Assembly: GCA_003105035.1 (NCBI GenBank)
Contig: PQAL01000021.1
Location: 17,614 to 63,241 of the forward strand
Origin: Anaerolineales bacterium
Lineage (GTDB): Bacteria; Chloroflexota; Anaerolineae; Anaerolineales; UBA4823
Direction: 5' to 3'
DNA length: 45,628 nt
The notes beneath the pieces are model-generated. The model was not told the DNA's origin. It searched no databases and worked only from the letters and a program-made list of their open reading frames with translations. Within the stretch, counting starts at the first letter, position 1. Each line of letters starts with the position of its first letter. This document shows, piece by piece, positions 26,343 through 34,738 of this stretch. Made by a program: the position numbers and the translations under genes.

Positions 26343-27361
26343 AAATCTATCCATACTTCCGGGCATTGCTCTTCTGTCTGAATCCAGAGGCAGCCCATAA
26401 ACTGACTCTTTATGCCATTCGCATAGCAGGTGGATTTAAGCCTACCGCGGCGGTGCTTCGTGCGATTTACCAGCTGCCAGCAAGACCGGTTCAGGCATTC
26501 GGGCTGAGTTTCTCAAACCCGATCGGACTGGCTGCCGGCTATGACAAAGATGGGTTGGGTTGGCGAGGGTTGGCTTGCCTGGGGTTTGGCCACATTGAGA
26601 TCGGCACAGTTACCCCACAGCCTCAGGTGGGAAATCCCAGGCCCAGGTTATTTCGGTTGCCAGAAGATAAGGCTTTGATCAATCGTCTGGGCTTCCCAGG
26701 ACTCGGGGCTGAATTCGTCATGAATCAGGTGAGGCAACCCCGCCCAAAAAACTTGATCTTGGGGTTAAATATTGGTAAAAACAAGGATACACCCCTCGAG
26801 AGCGCTATTCAAGATTACCTTTTTCTGCTTAATTCATTTTTTACTATAGTGGATTACATAACAATCAACGTGAGCTCTCCCAATACGGTTGGATTACGCC
26901 AACTCCAGGAACGGCAAGCACTCGATCAATTACTTACGGAGATAATTGTATGCAGGAAGGGCCTGATAGAAAAATCTGGGCAAACACTACCCATCCTGGT
27001 CAAACTAGCGCCAGATTTAACCGATGACCAGCTGGATGATGCCCTGGATGTGATTTTGGCCAATCATATCGATGGAGTGATTGCTACCAACACAACTTTA
27101 TCGCGCCAAGGGGTGTCAAGTCCGTTGAGGTCAGAGCAGGGAGGTTTGAGTGGTAAACCACTGTTCGAGAAAAGTCTGGCGATGGTTGAGAAGATTACTC
27201 GGCGAACTTCCGGGAAGCTGCCGGTGATCGGCGTGGGCGGAATCTCTGACGCAATCGGCGTCCACAAGATGATGGACGCCGGAGCAGTGCTTGTTCAAAT
27301 TTATACGGGCCTGATCTATGAAGGGCCTGGATTGGTGAAGCGTATTCTACGTGATTTGTAG
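26339..27361 (+). CDS. pyrD: Dihydroorotate dehydrogenase, class 2 (quinone-dependent)
   Basis: A 340-residue membrane-associated class 2 enzyme oxidising dihydroorotate with FMN and passing electrons to quinone. The N-terminal helical extension (YPYFRALLFCLNPEAAHKLTL) marks class 2; the barrel shows NPIGLAAGYDKDG, LGFGHIEIGTVTPQPQVGNPRPR and TINVSSPNTVGLR with the catalytic Ser. The C-terminal IGVGGISDA and VLVQIYTGLIYEGP complete the FMN phosphate site. Start GTG at 26339 overlaps the preceding stop (GTGA), a coupled pair. Last gene of the operon; pyrK and carAB are not present here. Confidence 0.95.
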   Translation: MKIYPYFRALLFCLNPEAAHKLTLYAIRIAGGFKPTAAVLRAIYQLPARPVQAFGLSFSNPIGLAAGYDKDGLGWRGLACLGFGHIEIGTVTPQPQVGNPRPRLFRLPEDKALINRLGFPGLGAEFVMNQVRQPRPKNLILGLNIGKNKDTPLESAIQDYLFLLNSFFTIVDYITINVSSPNTVGLRQLQERQALDQLLTEIIVCRKGLIEKSGQTLPILVKLAPDLTDDQLDDALDVILANHIDGVIATNTTLSRQGVSSPLRSEQGGLSGKPLFEKSLAMVEKITRRTSGKLPVIGVGGISDAIGVHKMMDAGAVLVQIYTGLIYEGPGLVKRILRDL

Positions 27362-27415
27362 CTCAAGAATCTAAGTGCAACACTCCCGCAATTATTAAAA
27401 AACGCCTTTTCAAAA

Positions 27416-28639
27416 TTACGGCATTAAGAAGTTGAACCGCCAGGCACCCGTATTTTCCTGGGTAGGCTGGGTAGAGACGCCAACAACCTGGAACCAGGTC
27501 GATCCCGGTTTGAAGGGGAACGCTGTTCCATCGGGAAGGGTCAGGTAAAGAACAGAGTTGATGTTGGGGCGATTCCACACCAGCTGGTACATCTGCCCAT
27601 CCCTAAAAGCGTATGCGGTACCGGTTCCACTTAACAATATATCGATGATCTCATTCGGTGGCTGCTGGTAATACTCATGTCTCACCAGCACGATGACAAC
27701 ATTCGATGCACTTATCTGCTGTTTATTGAGCCGGTCGGTGAGTGGGGTGTACTCCTCGCCCTGACCGGTATCGTAAGTATTATCCTGGAAACGCATGTAT
27801 TTGCTCGATGCCGGGTCATAATCCCAGCGGGTGTAGTTATCGCCTGAGTAGCGTACATAAACTTGATTGCCAGCCACACCATTCGATTGGATTGCTGGAT
27901 TGAAGGTCATGCCATCCAGGTTTTGACGGGAATTACTCACTCCATGAGCTGTGGTATAGGCTGTCATCATGGCGGTATCACCTAGCAGAAGATCATAAGT
28001 TGCAGGCTCAAAACGACACATGGGGTCAGTAGTTGTAGGTGGACATGGAATAGGATTCCCCTCCAGGATCAAGCGGTTGGAGAAATCCGAATTGAAGAAA
28101 CGCTGGTTGATCAATGCATCGGCACTACCATATGCTAATATGCTCTGGTACATATGCACCAGCTCATAATCTAGCATGCGGCCAGAGCGGATAGGGCCGA
28201 CCAGATTGGCGTTGTTACCGTAGAAAATGGCATGGAATCGTGAATAACCACCGTTGTGATAGTAATCATAAACAATGTCAGCGAGCGATAATCCCCATGG
28301 AGGCCGGTTGGACGAACGTGGGACAATATTGACTTTGATAGCCACTGGTCGCCGCTCGAGCAAGGTTGGGTCGCTTACGACCAGGCCAGTCAATGGGTCG
28401 ACATTGGCAGGAAAATTCGCTGGACCATAGACCACCGGAGTTGGAGTCAATGAAGGGGTAGGTGTTTCAGTGACCGTCGGAGTTAAAGTAGGGGTGCTGG
28501 TGTCGGTTGGAACCGGGCTGGGGGTCACGGTGTCGACGATGGGAGAGGGAGTCAGGGTCGGTGCAGGCTGGCCTAGAATCTGACCACAACCTGTAAGCAA
28601 GATGATGATTACAAAGCCAATGAAGATAGGTTTTACCAT
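27416..28639 (-). CDS. DUF3048 lipoprotein (YerB-like)
   Basis: A 407-residue exported lipoprotein. The signal peptide FIGFVIIILLTGC gives a lipobox with Cys18, then a Pro/Thr-rich linker of about 50 residues (LTPTVTETPTPSLTPTP) and a DUF3048 domain from about residue 80 (DPLTGLVVSDPTLLERRPVAIK through SLADIVYDY, GPIRSGRMLDYEL and a C-terminal WNRPN). The family includes Bacillus YerB; its biochemical role is unknown, possibly cell-envelope related. GGAGG lies 4 nt before the ATG. Linker composition is like the other lipoproteins here, so a common anchoring habit is likely. Confidence 0.88.
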   Translation of the reverse strand: MVKPIFIGFVIIILLTGCGQILGQPAPTLTPSPIVDTVTPSPVPTDTSTPTLTPTVTETPTPSLTPTPVVYGPANFPANVDPLTGLVVSDPTLLERRPVAIKVNIVPRSSNRPPWGLSLADIVYDYYHNGGYSRFHAIFYGNNANLVGPIRSGRMLDYELVHMYQSILAYGSADALINQRFFNSDFSNRLILEGNPIPCPPTTTDPMCRFEPATYDLLLGDTAMMTAYTTAHGVSNSRQNLDGMTFNPAIQSNGVAGNQVYVRYSGDNYTRWDYDPASSKYMRFQDNTYDTGQGEEYTPLTDRLNKQQISASNVVIVLVRHEYYQQPPNEIIDILLSGTGTAYAFRDGQMYQLVWNRPNINSVLYLTLPDGTAFPFKPGSTWFQVVGVSTQPTQENTGAWRFNFLMP

Positions 28640-28758
28640 AGAGCCTCCGAGGATAAATCAAACGGCAATCATACCGCATTCGTCTATATTTGCCAATTCT
28701 ATACACATCAACATCATAATAAAGAGACGACAACACCAGTGTTAAAAAAACAACCAAA

Positions 28759-28787
28759 TTGCGTACAGTTACGTATACTGATAGAAT
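28759..28787 (+). promoter_or_regulatory. Promoter of the DUF4126 gene
   Basis: TTGCGT (28759-28764), 17-bp spacer, TAGAAT (28782-28787); start about 28794, 35 nt before the ATG. Confidence 0.5.
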
Positions 28788-28828
28788 AAGCTATTGACGC
28801 TCAAAGTGGATATTGAGGAGTTCATTCG

Positions 28829-29407
28829 ATGGATATATTTTCAGCTTTTGGTCTTTCAGCAAGTGCGGGGTTAAATGCATATATCCCTCTCCTGGTTGTA
28901 GCATTATTATCAAAATTTACCGACTTAATCACATTAAGTTCACCATGGGACACCCTTGAAAGCTGGTGGGTGATTGGAGTTCTGGTGCTCTTATCGGCTG
29001 TCGAATTCTTCGCCGATAAAGTTCCGGCGGTCAATCATGCCAACGATATCATCCAAACTTTAGTACGGCCGGTCGCCGGTGCGATATTATTCGCCTCAAG
29101 TGCCCATATTATTACTAAAATTCACCCGGTACTGGCGATGGTCATGGGCTTGCTGGTGGCAGGCACTGTCCACGCAGTGAAGTCATTGGCAGTTAGACCT
29201 GCAGTCACTGCAACCACTGGAGGGGCTGGTAATGTTCCTGTCAGCGTCGCTGAAGATATCACTTCTACCATCTTATCGGTCATCGCCATCGTATTACCGG
29301 TGCTGATCGCCGTGTTGTTGGTGATGCTCGGAGCCCTTTTTGTTTGGTTGATCTGGCGTCGGATCAATCGCGAACGCCGAGGTGATCAATACCCACAAGT
29401 TCGATGA
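28829..29407 (+). CDS. DUF4126 membrane protein
   Basis: A 192-residue integral membrane protein of the DUF4126 family. The opening FGLSASAGLNAYIPLLVVALLS is the family signature, and about four to five hydrophobic helices follow, with an acidic EFFADKVPAVNHAND loop and a cytoplasmic RRINRERRGDQ tail. Its function is unknown. GAGGAG lies upstream of the ATG. It diverges from the DUF3048 gene and ends just before a convergent small lipoprotein gene. Confidence 0.85.
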   Translation: MDIFSAFGLSASAGLNAYIPLLVVALLSKFTDLITLSSPWDTLESWWVIGVLVLLSAVEFFADKVPAVNHANDIIQTLVRPVAGAILFASSAHIITKIHPVLAMVMGLLVAGTVHAVKSLAVRPAVTATTGGAGNVPVSVAEDITSTILSVIAIVLPVLIAVLLVMLGALFVWLIWRRINRERRGDQYPQVR

Positions 29408-29435
29408 CGAAATATCCCTTGTTTTTACAACTGGC

Positions 29436-29834
29436 TCACCGCATCCCGGTGTCGTAGCTGATTTTTACTCCGGTATACTGGTCTGCGGTAACATTTACGA
29501 TCTGGTCAGATGCTTGAGGCAGGGGTGACCCGGAAATGGGGTGTAAGGTATATTCGCCAGCTGGCAGGGGAAGCTTGAAATATCCTTCCATGCTTGATTG
29601 AACCCTGGTCGCTTCCTGGTTGTCAGCGTCAAGGATCGAAATTGTTGCCTGGTAAGGCTGGTCCTGGCAGTGGGTGTCTCCGACTAGTACTGGGCCGGGG
29701 CAAACAGGACCAATCGTCACCCATCCCTCAATACCACTGGAAGGTGGTGGCGTGGGTTCGGTTACTGAGATTTGAGTGCAAGCACTCAATGGCAGCAATA
29801 ACATCACGAGGGCGAGGAGTATCCGTTTTGGCAT
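29436..29834 (-). CDS. Small lipoprotein with carboxypeptidase-regulatory-like fold
   Basis: A 132-residue lipoprotein with signal peptide ILLALVMLLLPLSAC (Cys19) and a Pro-rich linker. The rest (GIEGWVTIGPVCPGP through EGYFKLPLPAGEYTLHP and QIVNVTADQYTGVKI) has the shape of a beta-sandwich carboxypeptidase-regulatory-like/prealbumin-like domain, with two Cys (PVCPGP, THCQDQ) that could form a disulphide. Function unknown. No purine-rich ribosome site precedes the ATG, so translation may be leaderless. Confidence 0.7.
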   Translation of the reverse strand: MPKRILLALVMLLLPLSACTQISVTEPTPPPSSGIEGWVTIGPVCPGPVLVGDTHCQDQPYQATISILDADNQEATRVQSSMEGYFKLPLPAGEYTLHPISGSPLPQASDQIVNVTADQYTGVKISYDTGMR

Positions 29835-29923
29835 AGGAGAGTCTTTGCGTGATCATATCTATGACGATTTACCCTGCCCTTCAGTTCCAGCTTCTCAACA
29901 AGGAGGAAAGATGATTTGTTGGT

Positions 29924-30967
29924 TTATTTTTTCGAGAATACTTTTAAGCTGTTTTGGGGTGTGATGCTTAGGTTGATTTGAGTGCCTGGTACTGGAAGCA
30001 CCTCGGAAAAGGGGAATTCAAAGGTGAGTGGGAATTGGTTCACAATAATGGTTGCTCTCTGGCGGCTACCGCGGAAGGATGTCGCTTCTAATTCACCCCT
30101 GATCGTATACGGTCCAGCGTTATCCAACCGGGCGGTATCTGGACGGACCAAAAGGGTCACATCCCCCGATAAAGCTGTGTCGAACGGGATATTTCCCAAC
30201 TGCGAAATGATTTCGGTCCGTCCTGCTTGCCTGACTACCCTGGCTGGGACCAGGTTGGTCATCTCGAGGAAGCGCGCCACGAACAGGGTGGCTGGATCGG
30301 TGTAGATGGCCTCGGGAGTGCCAATCTGCTCGACCTGCCCTGCGTTTATCAAAATGACACGGTCGGCGATGATAAAGGCTTCCTCCTGGTCATGAGTGAC
30401 GTAGATAGCCGTCTGGTGCATGCGATGCAAGATATCTTTAAGCTCGACGACCAGTCGCTCACGCAGGTTCCGGTCGAGTGAGCCGAGGGGTTCATCTAGC
30501 ATCAGCAGATGGGGGTGAGGTGCCAGGGCACGGGCTAAAGCCACCCGCTGTTGCTCGCCACCCGAAAGCGTGTTTACATCACGTTTCGAAAAATCGGGCA
30601 ATCCCACAAGGGTCAGCATCTCCTTCACCCGTTCGTCCATTGTGGATTCATCGAGGTGCGCCATTTTCAATCCGAACGCGACATTCGTATAGACATTCAT
30701 GTGCGGGAAAAGGGCGAAATCCTGGAACATTAAGCCAAAGCCACGTTGATGGGGTTGGATGTTATCCAACGCTTTTCCATCCCATAATATCTGTCCCTGG
30801 TCAGGAATCTCAAGGCCGGCAATCACATTGAGCAAGGTGGATTTTCCGCACCCACTCGGACCCAGCAATGCCACAATCTCACCGGCATCCACGCCAAACA
30901 TAATCCCTGCTAATGCCCGGGTAGTGCCGAATGATTTGCTTACTTCTCGTATCTCCAGAATCGCCAT
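29924..30967 (-). CDS. ABC transporter ATP-binding protein, thiamine-type (ThiQ/PotA-like)
   Basis: A 347-residue ABC ATPase: Walker A GPSGCGKST, Q-loop MFQDFALFPH, signature LSGGEQQRVALARAL, Walker B LLMLDEPLGSLD and the switch His in VTHDQEEAF. A C-terminal TOBE-like regulatory domain follows residue 240 (VPARVVRQAGRTEI). It energises the import system encoded just upstream. The start at 30967 (MAILEIREV) is preferred over an ATG at 30982 because GAGG lies at a workable distance; the alternative adds five residues. Last gene of the TPP-riboswitch operon. Iron(III) or other substrates are possible for this subfamily; context says thiamine. Confidence 0.85.
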   Translation of the reverse strand: MAILEIREVSKSFGTTRALAGIMFGVDAGEIVALLGPSGCGKSTLLNVIAGLEIPDQGQILWDGKALDNIQPHQRGFGLMFQDFALFPHMNVYTNVAFGLKMAHLDESTMDERVKEMLTLVGLPDFSKRDVNTLSGGEQQRVALARALAPHPHLLMLDEPLGSLDRNLRERLVVELKDILHRMHQTAIYVTHDQEEAFIIADRVILINAGQVEQIGTPEAIYTDPATLFVARFLEMTNLVPARVVRQAGRTEIISQLGNIPFDTALSGDVTLLVRPDTARLDNAGPYTIRGELEATSFRGSRQRATIIVNQFPLTFEFPFSEVLPVPGTQINLSITPQNSLKVFSKK

Positions 30968-30994
30968 AAGCTCAATCCTCATCCCTGAACTACA

Positions 30995-32710
30995 TTAAAA
31001 CTCGCCGATATCCCCTATACGTAACCGGTCGATAAGAAGCATGCCAGCTCCAGCAACGAGCATCAGGATGGTGCTCAGCGCTAAGGCCTGGCCATAATTC
31101 ATCTCCCCTGGTCGTGAAAACAAGCGGTAGATTGCTATCGGCACAGTGGGGTACTCCGGGCGGGCAATCAAGGCTGTGGCACCGAACTCACCTAGGGATA
31201 TGGTAAAAGCAAAAGCAGCTGCAACGATAAGTGAACGGGTTATCAATGGCAGGTCAATAAACCTGAGCACAGAGCTCGGCGAGGCACCCAGCATGGCTGC
31301 CGCCTGGCGTATGCGTGGCCGGATGCTGCGCAGGGCAGGGGTAAGGTTACGCACAACGAATGGAAAAGCCACCAGGGTATGAGCCAGTGGCACCAATAAC
31401 AATGAAGAGCGCAGGTCAAGAGGTGGTTTGTCCAGCGCAACGATAAAACCGAGGCCCAGTGTGACTGCGCTTGTGCCAAGAGGAAGCATCAGCAAAGCGT
31501 CGAACCCCCGGCTCACGGGTGATGTCTCTGCTCGTGACAGGGCCAATGCTGCCGGGAAACCCAGCAGCAGTGCTAAAACGGTGGTTGCTGTGGCGTAACC
31601 CAGGGAGACGACGATGGCGGTCGTAGGGGGTGCATAGAATATCGATTGGCTGGTATTGCTGAATAGTGCCCGGTAAAAATCGAGGGTGAAGCCCGGTGAC
31701 ACGACGAACTGCTCACCCCGGTTTGGTTCTAAGTGGGTGACCGATCGAACCATCAAGGCTGCCAATGGTAAGATCAGCAAGACGAGCAAAGTAATAATGA
31801 TAATGCCAGCCATCACCTTACTACGTAGAGTGGATAATCTACGTTGGGTTACGCGGCGAGATTTTAGGGAAAGTGGTATGGAAAGTCGGCGGAGTAATCT
31901 TGTATAGATGATGGTTAATCCAAGAGTGCATATTAACTGGATGATGCATAACACCGCTGCCAGAGGCAGGTTGAACAGGCTGATGGTCTGGTAATAGATC
32001 TCTACTTCCAATGTGGCAAAGCGGGGCCCACCCAGGATGAGGATTACACCAAAAGAGGTGAAATCGAAGATGAAAACCAGCAGGGCTGCAGCTACAATCG
32101 CAGGAGCAAGCAAGGGGAAGGTTACTTTCCGAAGCGCTTGCCAGCGGCTAGCGCCTAACATGCGCGCCGCCTGTGAGAGGCGTGGGTCAAGATGTGACCA
32201 AAAATCACCCACCATCCTCAGCACAATGGTCGTGTTATAGAATACATGTGCCACCAGAATTGCTATCAAAGTGTTAGTGAAGTGGATTGGAGAGGTGCTC
32301 AAGTGAAATGCTCGGGTCAACCCGATATTTATCCAGCCATTTGGTCCCAAGAGAGCGTTGAACGCAGCTGCCACTACCAGGGTGGGCATCAAAAAGGGAA
32401 TCCCGGTCAGTGCCTGGAGGAGTGCTTTGCCTTTGAACTCGTAATGAGCGAGTAAATAGGCTCCGGGCAAACCCAGCGCAAGCGTCAACAAGGTAGATAG
32501 AATAGCCTGCCAAAAGGTGAAGATCACCACTCGCCACGTGGCAGCTGAGTTGATCGCCTCGATGAAGGGTGCAAAGATGCTCCCCGCAGATCGCTCAAGG
32601 CTCAGCTTCAGGATGCTCCCCATGGGGTAGAAGTAAAACACCAGCAAGAAGCATAGTGGTGCTACCCACAGCAGGATAACAGTGAGAGTGCAAAAGCGCT
32701 GAGAGCTCAC
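30995..32710 (-). CDS. ABC transporter permease, two-domain (ThiP-like)
   Basis: A 571-residue fused permease with two membrane modules of about six helices each. Both halves carry an EAA-like cytoplasmic loop: SQAARMLGASRWQALRKVTFPLL in the first, IRQAAAMLGASPSSVLRFIDLPL in the second. This double arrangement is typical of ThiP and FbpB. It forms the membrane channel for the binding protein encoded next to it. It starts with GTG at 32710, overlapping the binding-protein stop by 4 nt (GTGA), so translation is coupled. Confidence 0.88.
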   Translation of the reverse strand: MSSQRFCTLTVILLWVAPLCFLLVFYFYPMGSILKLSLERSAGSIFAPFIEAINSAATWRVVIFTFWQAILSTLLTLALGLPGAYLLAHYEFKGKALLQALTGIPFLMPTLVVAAAFNALLGPNGWINIGLTRAFHLSTSPIHFTNTLIAILVAHVFYNTTIVLRMVGDFWSHLDPRLSQAARMLGASRWQALRKVTFPLLAPAIVAAALLVFIFDFTSFGVILILGGPRFATLEVEIYYQTISLFNLPLAAVLCIIQLICTLGLTIIYTRLLRRLSIPLSLKSRRVTQRRLSTLRSKVMAGIIIITLLVLLILPLAALMVRSVTHLEPNRGEQFVVSPGFTLDFYRALFSNTSQSIFYAPPTTAIVVSLGYATATTVLALLLGFPAALALSRAETSPVSRGFDALLMLPLGTSAVTLGLGFIVALDKPPLDLRSSLLLVPLAHTLVAFPFVVRNLTPALRSIRPRIRQAAAMLGASPSSVLRFIDLPLITRSLIVAAAFAFTISLGEFGATALIARPEYPTVPIAIYRLFSRPGEMNYGQALALSTILMLVAGAGMLLIDRLRIGDIGEF

Positions 32711-33768
32711 TTCAATACGGTCTCAGTCCAGGCGTTTATCCAGGCCTCCCGGTTAGCAGCGATATCCTCCGGGCTGACGTAAGCTGGATGGGCAGGTGTT
32801 ACCAGGAATTTCTGGAATGTGTCGTTCAGCTTGGTGTTCTGATTGACCGGGAAGACATACATCTGCTCGGGCATATCTTCCTGGAAAGTCTTAGAAAGCA
32901 TGAAATCAACCCATTTTTGGGCCAGGTCCAGGTTCTTGGTGCCACGCAAGATGCCAACAAACTCGATCTGCCGAAAGCACGAGCCATCACCGGTTACCAC
33001 CCCTGTCTCAGGCGCTGTAACGGGGGTCTTCGATCCGATCACCTCGAATGCCGGGCTGGAGTTATAAGAAACAACAATCGGGCGATCGCCACCCCAGCGG
33101 CTAAAATTGGTGTAATACGCAGTTTCCCAGTCGTTCACTACGAGGACGTTATTCGCCACCAGTCCCCGCCAGTAATCCAGGTACTTGTCGGTACCAAAAT
33201 GACCGATAGTGGCTAAAAGAAATGCCAATCCGGGTGAGGAAGTGGCGGCGTTCTCCACCACCAGCAAGTTCTTATACTCGGGCTTGAGCAGATCCTCAAG
33301 GTTTTGCGGAGGCAGCAAGTTGTGGACAGCGAAATACACCTTATCATAGTTCAGGCATACGTCGCCCCAGTCCACTGGTAAGGCACTGTCCGTCGGGTCC
33401 AGCTTGTACTGCCCAGGGATCTCCGACAGGACAGGCGAGCTGTAGGGCTGGAAGATATTTTCAGTTATTGCTCGGCTCAGAAAGGTATTGTCCACACCAT
33501 AAAATACATCGGCGAATGGATTATCCTTGGCCAGGATAGCTTTATTCAGGGCGGTACCAGCGTCACCTGAAGCAATGAATTGGATTTTTGCATTGTTTGC
33601 GGTTTCGAACTCAGAGATCACAGATTGCGAAGCAGCAAAGGAATCATGCGTCATTACCACCAGTGTTTGCGGTTCTGCTTGTGTGGTAGCAGACGTTGAT
33701 GAAGGTGAACTGCATGCAGATAGGGCCAGGGAGGCTACAAACAAAACGGTAAGTATTTTAACCTTCAT
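32707..33768 (-). CDS. Thiamine-type ABC transporter substrate-binding lipoprotein (ThiB-like)
   Basis: A 353-residue periplasmic-type binding protein anchored as a lipoprotein (KILTVLFVASLALSAC, Cys19). After a Ser/Thr-rich linker comes the ThiB-like fold: TLVVMTHDSFAASQSVISEF, FADVFYGVDNTFLSRA, DWGDVCLNYDKVYF and a late YVFPVNQNTKLNDTF. These match thiamine-binding proteins rather than iron-binding ones. An ATG-like opening at 33831 would add 21 residues; AAGGGG sits before the ATG at 33768, so that start is used. It delivers thiamine, TMP or TPP to the permease. Confidence 0.86.
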   Translation of the reverse strand: MKVKILTVLFVASLALSACSSPSSTSATTQAEPQTLVVMTHDSFAASQSVISEFETANNAKIQFIASGDAGTALNKAILAKDNPFADVFYGVDNTFLSRAITENIFQPYSSPVLSEIPGQYKLDPTDSALPVDWGDVCLNYDKVYFAVHNLLPPQNLEDLLKPEYKNLLVVENAATSSPGLAFLLATIGHFGTDKYLDYWRGLVANNVLVVNDWETAYYTNFSRWGGDRPIVVSYNSSPAFEVIGSKTPVTAPETGVVTGDGSCFRQIEFVGILRGTKNLDLAQKWVDFMLSKTFQEDMPEQMYVFPVNQNTKLNDTFQKFLVTPAHPAYVSPEDIAANREAWINAWTETVLK

Positions 33769-33797
33769 TTTCTTGCCCCTTTCATTTCCAAATGCGA

Positions 33798-34451
33798 TTA
33801 ATCGTTCTCGCCCATTGATAAACAACAACAAAGTGTTCCTTGCCGGAGATAGATCCAGGCAGGATTTTCGATAATAACGTTACTGACACCGCGTGGGGAA
33901 CCGATTTTAAGGGTTTCGTCCACCAGGGGATATTCCAGGCCATGTGTGGTGATTCCTTGGGCATCACCGGCGAGCGGAATCAGTGATAATGTACTTCCGA
34001 CTCGATCAGCGAAAGTCGATCGGCTTTCACCATGTATGACGTGCAACGCTTGATTTCCATCCAGCAAGCTGATGGATAGGCCTGAGAATTTCGGATGAGC
34101 AGCCAACATAACATTGGCGATGGTCATATCCCAACGGGCACCCATCCCCCCAATTATGTTCACCTGGCTGATTCCTCGCTCGATAGCCAGCCACAAGGCG
34201 AGCTCCAGATCGGTTTCATCCTTGTGAGCCGGAAATTGTTTGATCTCCGTGCCTGCTGAGTGATAATAGGAAACATCATCTGGTTTGAGCGAATCGAGAT
34301 CACCGATGATGACCTGGGGTAAGATTCCCAGAGCACGGCAATGGTGTGTACCCCCATCAGCCGCAATGACCAGATCGGAAGGACGGAGCTCATTGATGAT
34401 TGGAGGCGCTTGCTCCATCTTCCCATTGGCGAATATGAATACTCGGTGCAT
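33798..34451 (-). CDS. thiN: Thiamine pyrophosphokinase
   Basis: A 217-residue enzyme transferring pyrophosphate from ATP to thiamine. VIAADGGTHHCRALGILPQVIIGDLDS is the N-terminal active-site block (here given as two parts: AADGG and GDLDS), followed by HKDETDLELAL and IIGGMGARWDM, all signature motifs. The C-terminal beta domain contains SLIPLAGDAQGITTHGLEYP and the final GVSNVI. The frame is open to 34520, but that region is the riboswitch expression platform; the ATG at 34451 follows AAGGAG by 10 nt. First gene of the thiamine operon. Confidence 0.94.
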   Translation of the reverse strand: MHRVFIFANGKMEQAPPIINELRPSDLVIAADGGTHHCRALGILPQVIIGDLDSLKPDDVSYYHSAGTEIKQFPAHKDETDLELALWLAIERGISQVNIIGGMGARWDMTIANVMLAAHPKFSGLSISLLDGNQALHVIHGESRSTFADRVGSTLSLIPLAGDAQGITTHGLEYPLVDETLKIGSPRGVSNVIIENPAWIYLRQGTLCCCLSMGEND

Positions 34452-34491
34452 AAAAGAAAAACTCCTTACCCCGTTACCGGTGGAAGGAGTT
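34452..34491 (-). terminator. Expression-platform hairpin of the TPP riboswitch
   Basis: On the minus strand AACTCCTT (34491-34484) pairs with AAGGAGTT (34467-34460) and is followed by TTTCTTTT up to the thiN ATG. The 3' arm contains the AAGGAG ribosome site, so the hairpin can both terminate transcription and hide the Shine-Dalgarno. Confidence 0.75.
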
Positions 34492-34502
34492 GGTTGTTCT
34501 TG

Positions 34503-34594
34503 CGATTCCTCCGCCGGCATTATCCGGATCAGGTTCGCGGGTCGAGATCTTGTGGATCTCCTCTCAGCCCAGGTATACCGGGCTCCCCGTGCAT
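34503..34594 (-). ncRNA. TPP riboswitch (THI element)
   Basis: Read on the minus strand, the hallmark segments appear in order: ACGGGG near 34590, GGGCTGAGA (CTGAGA at 34567-34562), and ACCTGATCCGGATAATGCC (34534-34516), then CGGAGGAAT. These are the conserved THI-box blocks that bind thiamine pyrophosphate. It lies between a consensus promoter and thiN, and represses the thiamine kinase-transporter operon when TPP is high. Confidence 0.95.
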
Positions 34595-34612
34595 GTTTAC
34601 GAATGTCAGGTC

Positions 34613-34640
34613 AGTATATCCCTATTTACAAAAATGTCAA
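34613..34640 (-). promoter_or_regulatory. Promoter of the thiamine operon
   Basis: On the minus strand TTGACA (34640-34635), 16-bp spacer, TATACT (34618-34613); start about 34606, just before the riboswitch. Confidence 0.75.
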
Positions 34641-34667
34641 GTTTCGACCAGCAAACCGCATTATTAT

Positions 34668-34696
34668 TTGACGCGGCATCGTCTTAAATGTATAAT
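34668..34696 (+). promoter_or_regulatory. Promoter of the DUF4388-GTPase-receiver operon
   Basis: TTGACG (34668-34673), 17-bp spacer, TATAAT (34691-34696); start about 34703, giving a leader of about 36 nt. It is divergent from the thiamine promoter, 27 bp away. Confidence 0.8.
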
Positions 34697-34738
34697 CTTT
34701 GCACCTCTTCATAATGAGGGGTGGCAGGAGGCCCCACC

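Noticed and set aside
29924-33768. Iron(III) ABC transporter
   Set aside because: Subunits resemble the Fbp type too, but the TPP riboswitch and thiN in the same operon point to thiamine.
34501-34671. Plus-strand ORFs across the thiamine leader
   Set aside because: The region is fully explained by the minus-strand TPP riboswitch and the divergent promoters.
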